Assembly: GCA_013398955.1 (NCBI GenBank)
Contig: VWPU01002909.1
Location: forward strand, 19,596-83,595
Reading direction: 5' to 3'
Origin: Callaeas wilsoni
Lineage: Eukaryota > Chordata > Aves > Passeriformes > Callaeidae
Length of the DNA: 64,000 bases
Below, in pieces: positions 1 through 12,700 of this stretch. How positions within the stretch are numbered: position 1 is the first letter of the stretch; each line of letters starts with the position of its first letter. The notes beneath the pieces are model-generated. The model searched no databases, had not been told where the DNA came from, and was given only the letters and a program-made list of their open reading frames with translations. Both the position numbers and the translations under genes were made by a program.

Positions 1-191
1 TATTTTGTTAAACATAGTATTTGTCTCTCCTAACATGAGCTACTAAAGCACATATAACTTCGAACTAAACATTGTAAAATCAAGAAATAAGAGAACTGTT
101 CTCCAGCCTAAACTGAACAATATTGCCACACCACTTGTAAAAATTTGGGGTGTACTTTGACAGGAATTAAAACAGAAAACTGACCTAGATC

Positions 192-522
192 CATAGAATG
201 GTTCAGGTTGGAACGGACCTTAAAGATCATCTCATTCCAACCCCCCGCCATGGGCAGGGACACCTTCCACTACACCAGATGGCTCAAAGCCCCATCCAAC
301 CTGGCTTTGAACACTGCCAGGGATGGGGCACCCACAGCTTCTCTGGGCAACCTGTTCCAGTGCCTCACCACCCTCACTGTAAAGAATTTCTTCTTGACAG
401 CTAATCTAAATCTCTCTTCTTTTAATTTATAACTATTCCCGCATGCAAGAAGTTGGTCTCTGTCTTTTTATAGGCCTCCTTTTAGTATCAGAAGGCCGCA
501 ATGAGGTTTCCCTGCAGTCTTC
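192..522 (-). repeat. CR1 LINE 3' fragment
   Basis: The sequence starts with the inverted CR1 3' end (CATAGAATGGTTCAGGTTGG) and runs through the usual antisense CR1 3' UTR phrases (CTCTGGGCAACCTGTTCCAGTG; GAGGTTTCCCTGCAG). Boundaries are approximate. Confidence 0.85.
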
Positions 523-682
523 TTGACAACAAAACATTCTTAATCATTCTAGATTGACTGTCTTAACTAAATGCCATATACTGTTATCTTAATAAAAAAC
601 ACTTTATGATTATCATCACCATCATCATTACATCTGAGTATTTAAAAATTCCTCAAATCTCTACACAGTAAAAGCATCTTAC

Positions 683-736
683 CTCTAAAATTTCTTGCAA
701 TGTTATCAGTTCTACAGCTGGCTCTGCAGAGTAATT
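683..736 (-). CDS. CENPK: CENPK exon, last one inside the window
   Basis: 18 codons between acceptor TTTCCAG and donor GTAAGA, reading [18 protein letters not shown] in phase 0. It aligns with human SSVNLITLHEMLE. No stop codon is reached, so the gene continues to the left of position 1. Confidence 0.87.
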
Positions 737-3700
737 CTGGAAAGATAACCATTCCCCAGCCAAATTAACAAAACCCCAAACTAGTCAGGAAAAATGTTAA
801 TTGACAAAATAAAATAATTACACAATTATTTGATTGCATAGTACACAATAGATGAAAACCTTTACTTAGATTTAGTCCAGACAGAAATACAAAGTAGCAT
901 TTAAATCTACCAGTTCAAAATCATATGCTTCAAATGTAACATTTTTTGAATTATCAAGAGAGATTAATCTGAAGTGATCATAATGTTTCTACGTCTGTTT
1001 ACATTTAAATAAAGCCAAGTACATCACATTTATAATGTAGTACATTGAACTTCTATGAACAAGATTTGTTAGAAGAAAAAATAGTTTTCATGAGCTTTAC
1101 ATAAATATTTATAATACAAATTTGACACAACTCAAGACTTCATTTCATAGTGCCTTAATATTTTTTCATGATTTAACAATGAATACTTATTTCCTTTGAA
1201 TTCAACTAAAAAATTTATCAAGGTTAATAAACAGAATAATTAAATATTTTGGTGGAAAAAAGAGGCAATGATAAAATATCACTAGAAGATTACTTGTTTT
1301 CATTTGTAGCAAGCAAATCAAGCCATTTGTCTGTAAAGTCGTAGAGATTCCTTTGGCAGCGATGTCAGTGGATCTGCATGTACTGTTGCACGGTAAACCT
1401 GATTCTTTAATTTTCCACTTTTATTCTTTTTCCCCATGCTCTTCAGTTTCAACAAAATAAAGGAGATAATATTCCACTGGCTTTCTCAGCATTGCTGTCG
1501 AATATGTCAATTTAAGTCCTAAGATATTACCAGGTGTGCAGCACCTTATAAAAACTCCACTTCTAGAACAGAGGAAGAATACAAGCAAGAAAGAAGAATA
1601 TCTGAAAAGCAAGCTCTCGATCCCTTTTTCCAGTCACAGTTTGTAACAGTCTCACCTGCAGAGAGTCAGAAGTTTCAGTTTCCATGGAGAGCCTGCTCCA
1701 TGGGAACTCTGCAAATCCTGGAGCTATGGCCCAATAACATCTATCTATGTGCCTTTTTCCTAATACTCAGCTGAGGATACAGAATCTACATTAACTATCT
1801 GCAAAAAGTTCCTTAGAGCAAACATGAAGGTACTTCACAGCCTCAGCTGATATATTTCCCTGGTCAAAATGACTACTAATACAGTAAGTACCTCTAATCA
1901 TTTAATGCTTATAAAGTCACTTTATGACGATGCTCAGCATTTCATTACCTAGCCTGAAAGGCATCTTCTTCACTCTTCCAATCAGACAGAATTGCATTAA
2001 AAATATTACTCAACCTCTGCTTTTTTGTATCACTATCTTGAGAAAAAAAACCAAAAGTTGGTTGTTATCCTAGATTTAAAATGCAAGATAACTGTTACAA
2101 CAGTTACTAGCTATATTAAAGGTGGTGGGCCATGGCAATGGAAGCCAATCTGAGCTGCTGTGACCCAGTCTTCACTCCCACTCCCAATCCCACATGCATG
2201 TGCCAGGTGAAAGGAGGGTGGAACCAGACCAGCGAGGCTTGGAGCAGTTCAGACTATGCTGCAGCCATGTCCTACAGACATCAAGCCTGCACATTTGCCC
2301 TCACACAGAACCACCGTGAACACAACATGTTTTCACAAAGTGAAGCAAAATTACTGATGTATAGAGTTAAGGGTTTGGTGCTGCCAGACTGCTGAACCAA
2401 GCTGATAACAGAAGTGAATAATGTGTTCTCTTGAATCAACATTAGCAGCAAATTTCATTGCCAGTGATCACAATTTGTATTTCTGACACTCAATGAAACA
2501 ACGTAGGCAAAATGGCTGGCTGTCCTGCCTTTGCAGTCAATTACTTAGATGCAGACTGGGGGGGACCTGTAGTTAAGCCAAGTGATCCAAGTGAGTCAAA
2601 AGATATAGAAAAGCTATGAATTCACAAATAGTGAAAAGAAAGAAAAAGGCTTGTCAGAAAGCAAACTGTGTTTAAGAGTTCAGTAAATTCATAAATAAAA
2701 TTTAAGCTAAGGAAAGATAAAAACTTGTGTTCAAATCAATCAAAGCAATTTTTTTGTTTAAGTAAAAGTGATTGGTGACAGCCAATGTGGCTGTATTATA
2801 GATCAATCGCACCCAACAAATGTAGTGGCCTTCTACAACAGAGTTACAGTGTTTGTGGAAAAGAGAAGAACAACTGATGTCATCTACCTGGACTTGTACA
2901 AAAGCATTTGACACTGTCCCACATGAGATCCTTGTTTCTAAATTGGAGAGACTGAGAGCAAAATTTGTCATATTTACTAACAGCAGGAAAGGAAGGCACT
3001 GGTATGCAGAAAAACTAAGATTCAACAAAATAAGATGTTTGAATATGTGATGGTTTTGTATGCGTTGACTTTTGGTGAGGAGGGAAAAAGGGCAGCCATG
3101 GCAGTGACTCTCTGTAAGGACCTACTGGCAACTTCCTCCATGCCTGGAAAAGCCAATCGCTGGCTGGCTCTGAGGACAGACATTCTACTAAACCAATTAG
3201 ACAACTGATAATGCTGCTATGATAACATATTTAAGGAAGGGAAAAATGTGGGAAGCTCTCTTTCTTCCTGCCCCTCATGGGGGTGAGGTAACGGCTGGCC
3301 CCGCCAGGCCCTTCCCAGCACGGCCACCGAGATCCTGCTGCCAGGGCCGGGGGAGCCATCCCGGCGTCAAGAACCGCTGCATGGTGGGAGCCGGGCGCGG
3401 CCCTAAGGCCCGCGGCTGGGAGCGGCCGGGGCCAGAGCAGCCATGCGGCCGCCGCCATCCCGGCATGGCCAGCGATGGACTTTGCCTGCCTGGCCACTTC
3501 TAACCTGCTGCACTGTGAGCAGAGGGACAAAAACGGTGGCAGCAGCTTCTCCCTTCCGGCGCCTCGCATGAAGAGAGGCACCAAATGGAGCTGACGCCGC
3601 GGCGGCCGGCGTAGTGCAGGCGGAGACCGCATGATCTGCTGAGCCTGGATGGAATTAACTTCTCAGTGTTACAGAACTCTATAAATCTTTCCAATTGATA

Positions 3701-6700
3701 GAACTTCAGAACAAATAAACCTACGAACACCAATACGCTCCTGAATCAGAGGAAAAAAAAAGTGAAAACACGTGAAGAGAACAACATGGTAACACCGAGG
3801 TCAGTACAAAGGGTCTCCCCTTTGTACTAAAGGTGTTCTAAAGGTTTATATTCATTCTCATTACCCTCGTTTAATTCTGTTAATAATTTTTTTCTTAAAG
3901 TCTTGAGCCTGTTTTGCCCCTTAAGGTATTTTCTCCTAATCCTTATCTCACCCCATGAAGTCTTTTTAAAATTGCTCTTTCCCCTCCTCTGCTCAACTGT
4001 AACAGAGGAAAATGAATAAATGATTTTTCATGAATGCACTGGCCTTTGGCCACATCCAACTCATGGACAGAATAATACTTTGAAAATGAACATTGTGTCT
4101 TGACATCGTCATTTGGTATTTTTATGTGCAAAATATGTACTTAAATGCAAAGATCAGGATTCATTAGCTGCAAACTACAGACAGAAAAAGACAAGGGTGT
4201 CATTCATTGCTTTGGTCATGGGTGTGAGCTAGTAGTTTTGTTAATAGTATTGCTTCTTAGCATGTTGCAAAGAAGATGAATCCAAATGAAAAAACACATA
4301 GAAAATGGCTATTACTAAGATACGATAAGGAATTGAAAAATACTATCTTACAGGAGAACAAAAAGGCGTTGCTAGTTTAATTAGCAAAACAAAGAAAGGG
4401 AGGGTATGAGATTGCTGCCATAAATATATCAGGAGGAATAAACACAAGAAAGAAACAGAGCTACTCTAAGGAAAATTCTGGTGTAAGAATACCAGTGGAT
4501 CTGTGTTAGATATGTATAAATTTAGACTAGAAGCAATGAGACAGTTTCCAACTAGAATACTGAGGTACTAGAAAAAAAAAACACAGGAAAAACAGTAGTA
4601 AAAATTATTTGTTCTAAAAGGGAGCTCAATGTAATATTGAAGAAATTATATTATGTGGTTGTCTGAAATAACAGAGAACTGGATTAAAGAAATCGTTTCT
4701 ACTTCTTTAATGTTAAGTGTGCCTGAAATCAAAATCAAAACCTGCCCTTTTTCACAGCTTTTTTGTATCTATCAAATAGTAATGGTAATAGTTTTATTTT
4801 TACTGCACACTTTGAATTTATAATGCAAAATATTCCCTGGCTGCCTATTTTCCCTGAAGTTTTAAGGTAATTTTTGACCCAGTTTGCCTGAACAAAATCT
4901 GATGGTTAACATTCCAAACTACTCTGTAATTATAAACACTTTTCCTTATTGTTCCAAAAACATTGTTAGACAATTAAAATTTGCTTTGCCAAGGAAAATA
5001 GGAATCTACTTGCCCAGTCAAGTAAAGAAGAAAATGAGTCAATTTGGACTGAACCCACACCATTTCCAAATTTGGCATACCTTGCAGTTTGGTAAGAAAT
5101 ACAATACATTGCTATGCGTCTCATTGGGTAAAGAATATATGCATTAAGAAAAGAAAATATCCAGCTGGAAACAGCCTTAAATAATATAAAACAACCTGAA
5201 AAATATAGATTAAACCTAGAGGATCAGCTGTAAAAACTATGCTTATTTCAAAATACAACTGCAGATTCAATGCTAGTGACTTTAAACAGATATTGCATCT
5301 AATTAAATATAAAATGAACATTTCAAATTTCATATGTAAAGAAAAGTCTTACCTTGTTTTTAGTATTTTCGCCTTTCTCTGGAAGGGGAAAATGTTCATC
5401 CAGGAATTCACCCAAAGCACTCAAGAGTTCCTTCTTATAGACCTTTAATTTCAGTATTTTATTTTTCAGTTTATCAAATTCTTTAATTTTCGAACTAACA
5501 GTAAAAACATAGAAATAGAACAAGGGATCAAATAAAGTAACTAAAAACTCCTTCATAAGTGAAAAAACACCTTATTATCTATTATTAGAAATTCAACATC
5601 TTTAATCACAGGATATAATAGCATTACTTTTGTGTTTCAAATATGGATTACCGAGCAATTATTTGATCTATTAAACAAAACAAGAAATACATTTTAAGAG
5701 TTTGCTTGCTCATTTGTGCCTCTTGATATTTAAATTCTTCAATTTATAACTCAAAAATGTACAAGTACCTTTCTGTGGAAGGTTGTTCAACTTGGGTTTT
5801 TGCCTCTTCTTCAATTTTATTAAGAGTATCTAGGATCTGTTTCTGTTCCTCATACCACTGCTGTTCTCTTGAAACATGAAAAGTAGGAAATGGCACAACA
5901 GATAAGTAGTCTCCTTGGGCAGTCAAAAGAAAAAAAAAAAAAGAAAAGAAAAGGAAAAAAAAAACCAACCAAACCTTACAGCATTCCAAAGTCCAAATGA
6001 TTGTACTACCTTTTCAGATCTTCTTCCAGTTGTTTATTCTTTGACTTAACTGTTGACAGCACCATTTCAAGACCATTTTTTACTTTCTGCAACTATAAAA
6101 GAATACAAATCAAATTACTGTTTGCAGGTAGCCCAGGCTGTAGCATTTGTTCTATGTAAAGCTACATCTGTAAATCTCATAAACAGGGACAAAATAATCT
6201 GCAATTTCTTAATAAAAATTAAAATCCAGTTTAAAATGCAGGAGCTATTCAAAACGTCACTGTGACCAGTTGCTCATTAGTGTCTTCTTAAAGCTCACAG
6301 AGCTTAACAAAATACTTAATTTTACCTGAAGCAGATTGTGGAGCACACACATGAACTGCTCAGCTGATGAACGACTGAGGAAAAAACGTCTACAGTACCA
6401 GGGCTCTATTGTCTAAATTACTGCACCTGCTGGCAGGAATGAATCCATGCTACCTGAACCACATAAAATGTACAGAAAATGAAGATGCTGCAAAGAAAGA
6501 CTAACCACATCCATGAATTAAATGATCCTCAGTGCTATGGACATATCTGGGACAGGAAATAAGGAGAAACAAATGTACTTTAGTCAGAAGCTATAGGCAT
6601 TACTGCATCTAGAGAACAGTGGACTCTCAATGGGCTAGGTCTCTCATTACAGAATTACAGAATGGGTAAGGCTGTGTTGAAGAATACATTCAGTGCAGGT

Positions 6701-9700
6701 AGCTCAGGGTGCAGCTGCAGTGGGAGCTGCAGGTCGAGCTCTGGGTTCAGCTCTGGTGAGAGCCCCAGGCAAGAGGCCATGAACTGCCAACTCTCTGCAG
6801 AACAAGGGGCCTGGGGACCTGTGGCCCTGCCAGGTGAGGGGACATTGAGACACAGCAGGAGCTGACGATGCCTGGACCTTCCTGTGTTTACAGGGTGAGT
6901 GTATAAAAGCCTTTTGGCTTTGAGGGTATAAAAATCCTTTGTTCTGAGTTCCTCCTCAGAGGCACCCAGCTCAAGCTGTTATTCTGTTATTATGCCATGA
7001 TTAAATTATTTTAAGGATTGGGATGTGTGCACCTAAGGGAAGAAGGAAAGCTGAGGTTGAGCTAGTAAGGAGACCTGATCTGTGTGGGTATGGGATGTGT
7101 AGCTGTGAATGGGCTTAGTTACTGACACAGTGGCTCTTGGACTGTTGGACAGGGAAGTTTCCTTAACTATTGTGAGGCACCACAGTGGGCCATCTGGTCC
7201 ACTCTCCCTACTCAGGCAGGGGTCATCCAAGAGCACATGGCGCAGGTTGCATCTAGACAGTTCTTGAGAAACTCCAGAGAGAGACACTCCCCAACCTCTC
7301 TGGGCAATCTGTTCCAGTGTACAGTAAAGAAGCTCTTCCTTGTGTTCTTGTGCATCCCATTGCCTCTTGTCCTATTGCTTGGCATCACCGAGAAGACCCT
7401 GGCTCCGTTCTCTTCAGATACTTGTATAAATTGATGAGGTCCCCTGTTAGAGCACTATGTTCTACAAAATAATGTTTCTAATATAAGCCTATGATTTGGA
7501 TGTATTTTTTCTGCTTCCACACAAAATAGGAGAGAACCTACCTCAAAGAAATACAAATTCTGAAAATATGCTACAGAAGCAAATATGCTCCATATATACA
7601 ACATCTGAAAAAAACTGGAATCCTCAAATATCAGACCAACATGCCATAGCTATACAGGCAAATCAAAGTGTGTAACCTACAACTTTTTGATCGTGACTCT
7701 TAACAGCAGTCAGGTTTGCTGTTGTGAGTGATACTAGAAGGCATTAGATACAGGAATATTCTCAAGTCATGTAGCATTCCTATGTCCCATCAATATAGTG
7801 TAATGTTACCCACAAGACATTCTTGATTTGCTCTTTCTTCCAATGGAGGAACTCAAACTATTTGCAAATTATTGCCACAGAACTCGATGTCTAAGATAAC
7901 TGACTCTTCTGTGTAACACATAATATTACATAATTTTCTACTAAGTATGAAGTGCAATATATTATAACTTTTAGTTTAAAAAAACACACACAAATATCTT
8001 AAAGGCAGGTGTCAGGGGATAGGGTCAGACTCTTTTCAGTGCTGCCAAGTGACAGGACAAGGGGCAACAGGCACAAACTCAAATACAGGAAGTTCCACCT
8101 GAAAATTAAGAAAAACTGCTTTACTGGAGGATGACTGAGCACTGCCAGGCTACCCAAAGAGGCTGTGGAGTGTCCTTCTTTGAAGATATTCAAAAGCCAC
8201 CTCAACACAATCCTGTGAGGCACTTAGGGGCAGGGTTTAGTGGTGGATTTGGATGGTTAAACTCGATGATCTTAGAGATGTTTTCCAACCTAAACTATCC
8301 TATGATACAATCTCCAGAGGTCACTTTTAACTCCAGACATTCTGTGACAAATTCCACTTAGCAACTAAAATTCAGCCACAGATCATCTTGAAACACACAA
8401 TTCTTAGTGGATCTTCTTGCCCAAGCACTTGTGCAATGTTAAATGAAAGAAATCTTCAAAAGTACAGTGTCTAGGCTTCAGCCTTAGAAATACGCCCTGT
8501 TGCATGATGTTAAAGATGATGGCTAAATCTTTGCAAGGCATGGCCATCACTCTCCTTGGCACGGTATTTCTGTCTCCTGGTGGCACTCAGCACAATGGGA
8601 CTCCAATCCTAAGTGAGGCCTTGGAGCATTTATGTAGCAGGGATGTTGATTATCACACCATTTTCGTTGCATGCAGGTAAGTTTGTTAAGCTACTGTGAT
8701 TAGATGGTGTGTCCAGAGGCAAAATACTGTTTATTGTGCATTACTCACTGACTTGTGCAATAAGTCAGTTTAAAACTTCACTCATTACAACTAGGAAATT
8801 TTACTAGTTATACTACAGGAGAAAAAAAGCATTAGAACAACAAAAATGGCTGAAGGAAAATACACAGTATTTTAGCAGTAGTCCACCCTAGGAACAGTCA
8901 TAGGAAAATGCAGCAATTGTATATATTGTTTTTCTTTTTTTCCCAACAAAATTTTATTATCTCTTACAAACAAAATTACTTACCTCTTCTTTTCCTAACT
9001 CTAACAGTACATCTGGATTGGTAGAAATTACTGAAAAATAAAATGAGTTGGTTATTGTTTGCATTGGATGATAAAGATTTATTGATACTGAAAAGCAGCC
9101 TGGCTAGAGAGAAATTTCCGTACTTCTAAAAAACAGTTTGGCTCTCAGCAGCAGTTTAGCCACATGCTGTGGTGTCCTGCTGGGCTAACCTACTATCACT
9201 ATTCAGCAAGTTAAATTAGACTGAAATAAGTGCAGTGTTAATGCTTGTGTGTCATTTTTTATACCTAAACTAGCTCTACGTACATTGGTGTAGGTACATA
9301 ATGAATGAACACCACATTTCTACATACTTCAAGGCAACTGAGCCTGATTTTTTCAGCAGAAAGAATTCAATCAACATTATCGATGTGGGTAATCAAATTC
9401 TTCCAGTCTTCCAAGTCCTTGTTAAACAGCCTCCCAAATGCTTGATCAGGACTATAAAACCTAGATTTAATAACTTCAGAAGCATGTCACCATCCTTACT
9501 GTTCACAGGAACAGCTATATGTAGGGAGATGAATGGCCCAGCAAGGCCAATATCCTAATTCCAACCCTGAGCAACAGCAATACCTAAGCAAAAGAAAAGT
9601 ACAATTCAAGAATATGGAAATGCTTCCCGAGAACTACAAAATGCAGCGATTTATGACTCATGCATTTTCAGAATAAAAATTGAATTCTTGTATTTTACAA

Positions 9701-12700
9701 TGTTCAACAAACTCCATTCAGTTCTCAGATCCATGTCAACTTGCAGCTTCTGCACAAACATATGACTTTTTTGAACTATTTCAATACATTAATAGGAGAA
9801 ATGAAAGCTATTCTAACAAATTTAAATCTTTATAAGACAGATTTTTTTGTGCAAATTTGGGCTTGAAATCTCTAATCTTACAAATAATTATTTAAATAAA
9901 ATATTTCCTTTAACAAAAAAGATACCCTTAACCCTCTCATGACAGCATTAAACATCTCCTAAATACACACAGTTGATTTAATAAATTCAGAAAAGTACTT
10001 TCTTTTTTTAGTACTTACCTCAACAAATTTTAAGAAGCTTTAAATTAATTTTAAAATCACTGTTTGTTCTGAGATGAAAATCAGAAAAACTACTGAGTTA
10101 AAAATACATTAAATACTTGAATAAAATTCTTTTTACTTAGAGAATTACTGTTTCTAAATCTTGACACAAAATTTAAGTACTGTGCTCCCAATTAAGCTTA
10201 AGAGCTGCAGGAGATAGTAGTCTGTGCTTTATTAGACTAAGATTTCTTTATTTACATGCATCTCCTACCTACATGTTATAAAATTCATTGGGGCATTTTT
10301 ATTCACATTCACTGGCATATTTGAAAAAACCCATAGAATTCTTCCCCCTGCCACTTCCTGCTAACACGATCTTTATAAGCCTTCCCTTACCAATTATTAT
10401 CAATTTCTACAATTGCCTTATAACACTTCTTTATTTCTAGATACCCAATCCCAAGTTCATGCTTCCCGTTGCATGAGTATCTGAATAGAAGGCCCTGTGC
10501 TCCTGGGAAAGAAATCACTAACCATAATTTAGCGAAGGAACAATGCAGATCTAAAACATTGGGACAACACACTTATGTCAGCTGCTGCTGTAAATTCACT
10601 AGTTGCTCAATCCACTATCAGTTAAATCTTACTCAGTTGTAGAATCACTACACTTGCAAAAATCAAATGTCAGATTTGATTCTGACATTTGATCAAATTT
10701 CAATTGCTTATTGTATTTTCATTCTATAACTACTTAAAAATTAAAATAAATTTAATGCTACCAAAAAATTGCCTAGCGATACAAAGAATTGCCTAGTGAT
10801 ACAAAGTACAATTACGAAGAAAAATACTACCAGATGGTAGGAATGTAAAAGCAACTACTATGCACATGTTTATACAGAAACTCATATTAAAATAAAACAA
10901 AAAGGTATTTGGCAGAATACTGCTATTTTGCAAAGAAAAACAGAAATTATGTGGAGACCGCAACTGTTTGAAATGGTTTAAAATATGGTTGCTTTCACTT
11001 CCTGATTTTGCAAAGGTAAAAGTTAAATTTTATTTTTATAAGCCAAATGCTTTTTAGAAAGTTTTAATTCAGCTGATTTAGCAGATCTAGAGCTACATAA
11101 ATAATACCAGAAACTGAGAAAGAAAAAGAGACTAAAGTAAAAGCTTTGCAAAAATAAAATTTGCATCGTGAATGCAAGTCTGTTTGCCAATATTGTGCTC
11201 AAAAAAATGTAGAACTGCCAAGTTATAACCTCTGAAAATAAGGCTTAAGATTGAAATGCTGACAGGTCCTCATTTAGAGGAAATGAACTGGCCACTACTA
11301 AAAGCAGAAGTCAAAGTAACAAGACAGCCTGACATTCATGCTCTATTAGTAAATTGTATTAAATCAGTACTTCTGCTATTTCTATTTAAAAATCAGATAA
11401 TGTTTTCAATTAAGTAATTCCTCCTTCAAAACAAACAGTAGGTAGAAAGAAGCCAAGACAGAGAAGTAAGCAAAGTGGATTTCTCATTTTCATATAAGCA
11501 CCATAACGCTATTCAAATTCTTAGCAGCAACTTTTTTCTTCCACTGGAAAGGGAGCCAAAAAAGGCAGAGATTTGGCTGCAAAGTATTAATTATAAATAG
11601 ATAATTTCTCTATTATAAGATTAAGATTTCTAATAAGAAATATTATCATCTGGGAAGAAGTAAGAATGGTTGAACAAAGCAAGTCAGTAAGCCAAAAAAA
11701 TAGGCCAAGGATATTTTTAAGCCAATAGCCTGAAGTTTAATATACATATTTTAGTAAGGAAATCTAACAGCCTCAGGTATTTTACCCAGATAAAAACTAA
11801 GTTCTTTCAATTAATTTGCTTTAAGCCAGCAGCTTATTCATGAACAGCAGCCAGGAACCAGTATGCTCCAAATTCATTCAACAACATGCCCTTGGTCTAC
11901 ATATCTCAGAAGCACTGGAGACTGAAAGTTCTTGGAGTCAGGCTTACAACACTGAACTATGAATTTATTCTAATAGAACAACAATATCTATTTATAAGAA
12001 AGAAAAAATATTTTTTCCCAGCTTCTCTTATTTGGTGATGAGATGCAGCAAGTACCTAGACTTTTTTAAAAGTTGGAGAACTGCCTCTAATGTTGATCTG
12101 AAAAGGCATTTCCATTTAGCTAAATGGCAAAACACTGGAAATCACCACTCGCTGTCTAAAATACATTCCTATAATTTTGCAAATACTACAAAACCAAGCC
12201 TCTACTGGCATAAAAACATTCAAATGAGTCAATATATTAATTTAAAGATTAACTAGAAGTTTTACTGGATTGACAGGTGCTAACAAGTCCTTGACAGGAG
12301 ACATAAACATGAGTACTACCAGAATATAAATGATAGTGTAGTGTGAACTGTTTTAGGAATCTCCATATGGGACATCTGAAAACAAAGATTACTCACACTT
12401 AGATCCTGAATGCTTTTATTTCCAGTGTCTGGCCACATCAGCCTAGCAAGAGAGTGAAATCTGTCAGCACTCATGCTCATGTACAAAAAGAATTTTGAAG
12501 AACTGAGGAATTTATACCTTTTGACTGGTAATGCCTAACTAATAGAAGAACTACCACCAGTCTCAGTGGTTTGTGTTTCTCAGCATCACTAAGTGTTCTG
12601 GATTCCTGTATTGTTTAAAAATTCTAGTGTCTCTTACCACTTTATCTTGACCTGAAATCTCCAATCCCTGTTAATTCAAAATAGGTATTTTACTACAGTG

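Larger units (their letters stand above)
737..5352 (-). other. CENPK: CENPK intron of 4.6 kb
   Basis: It holds the unexplained ORF at 1318-1437, a CR1 reverse-transcriptase fragment at 2795-3040 and a solo LTR at 3046-4069. I see nothing else in the remaining AT-rich sequence. Confidence 0.7.

Noticed and set aside
5744..5989. Extended CENPK reading frame past the acceptor at 5867
   Set aside because: The upstream part is a poly-A/T intron tract. Exon phases require the junction at 5867.
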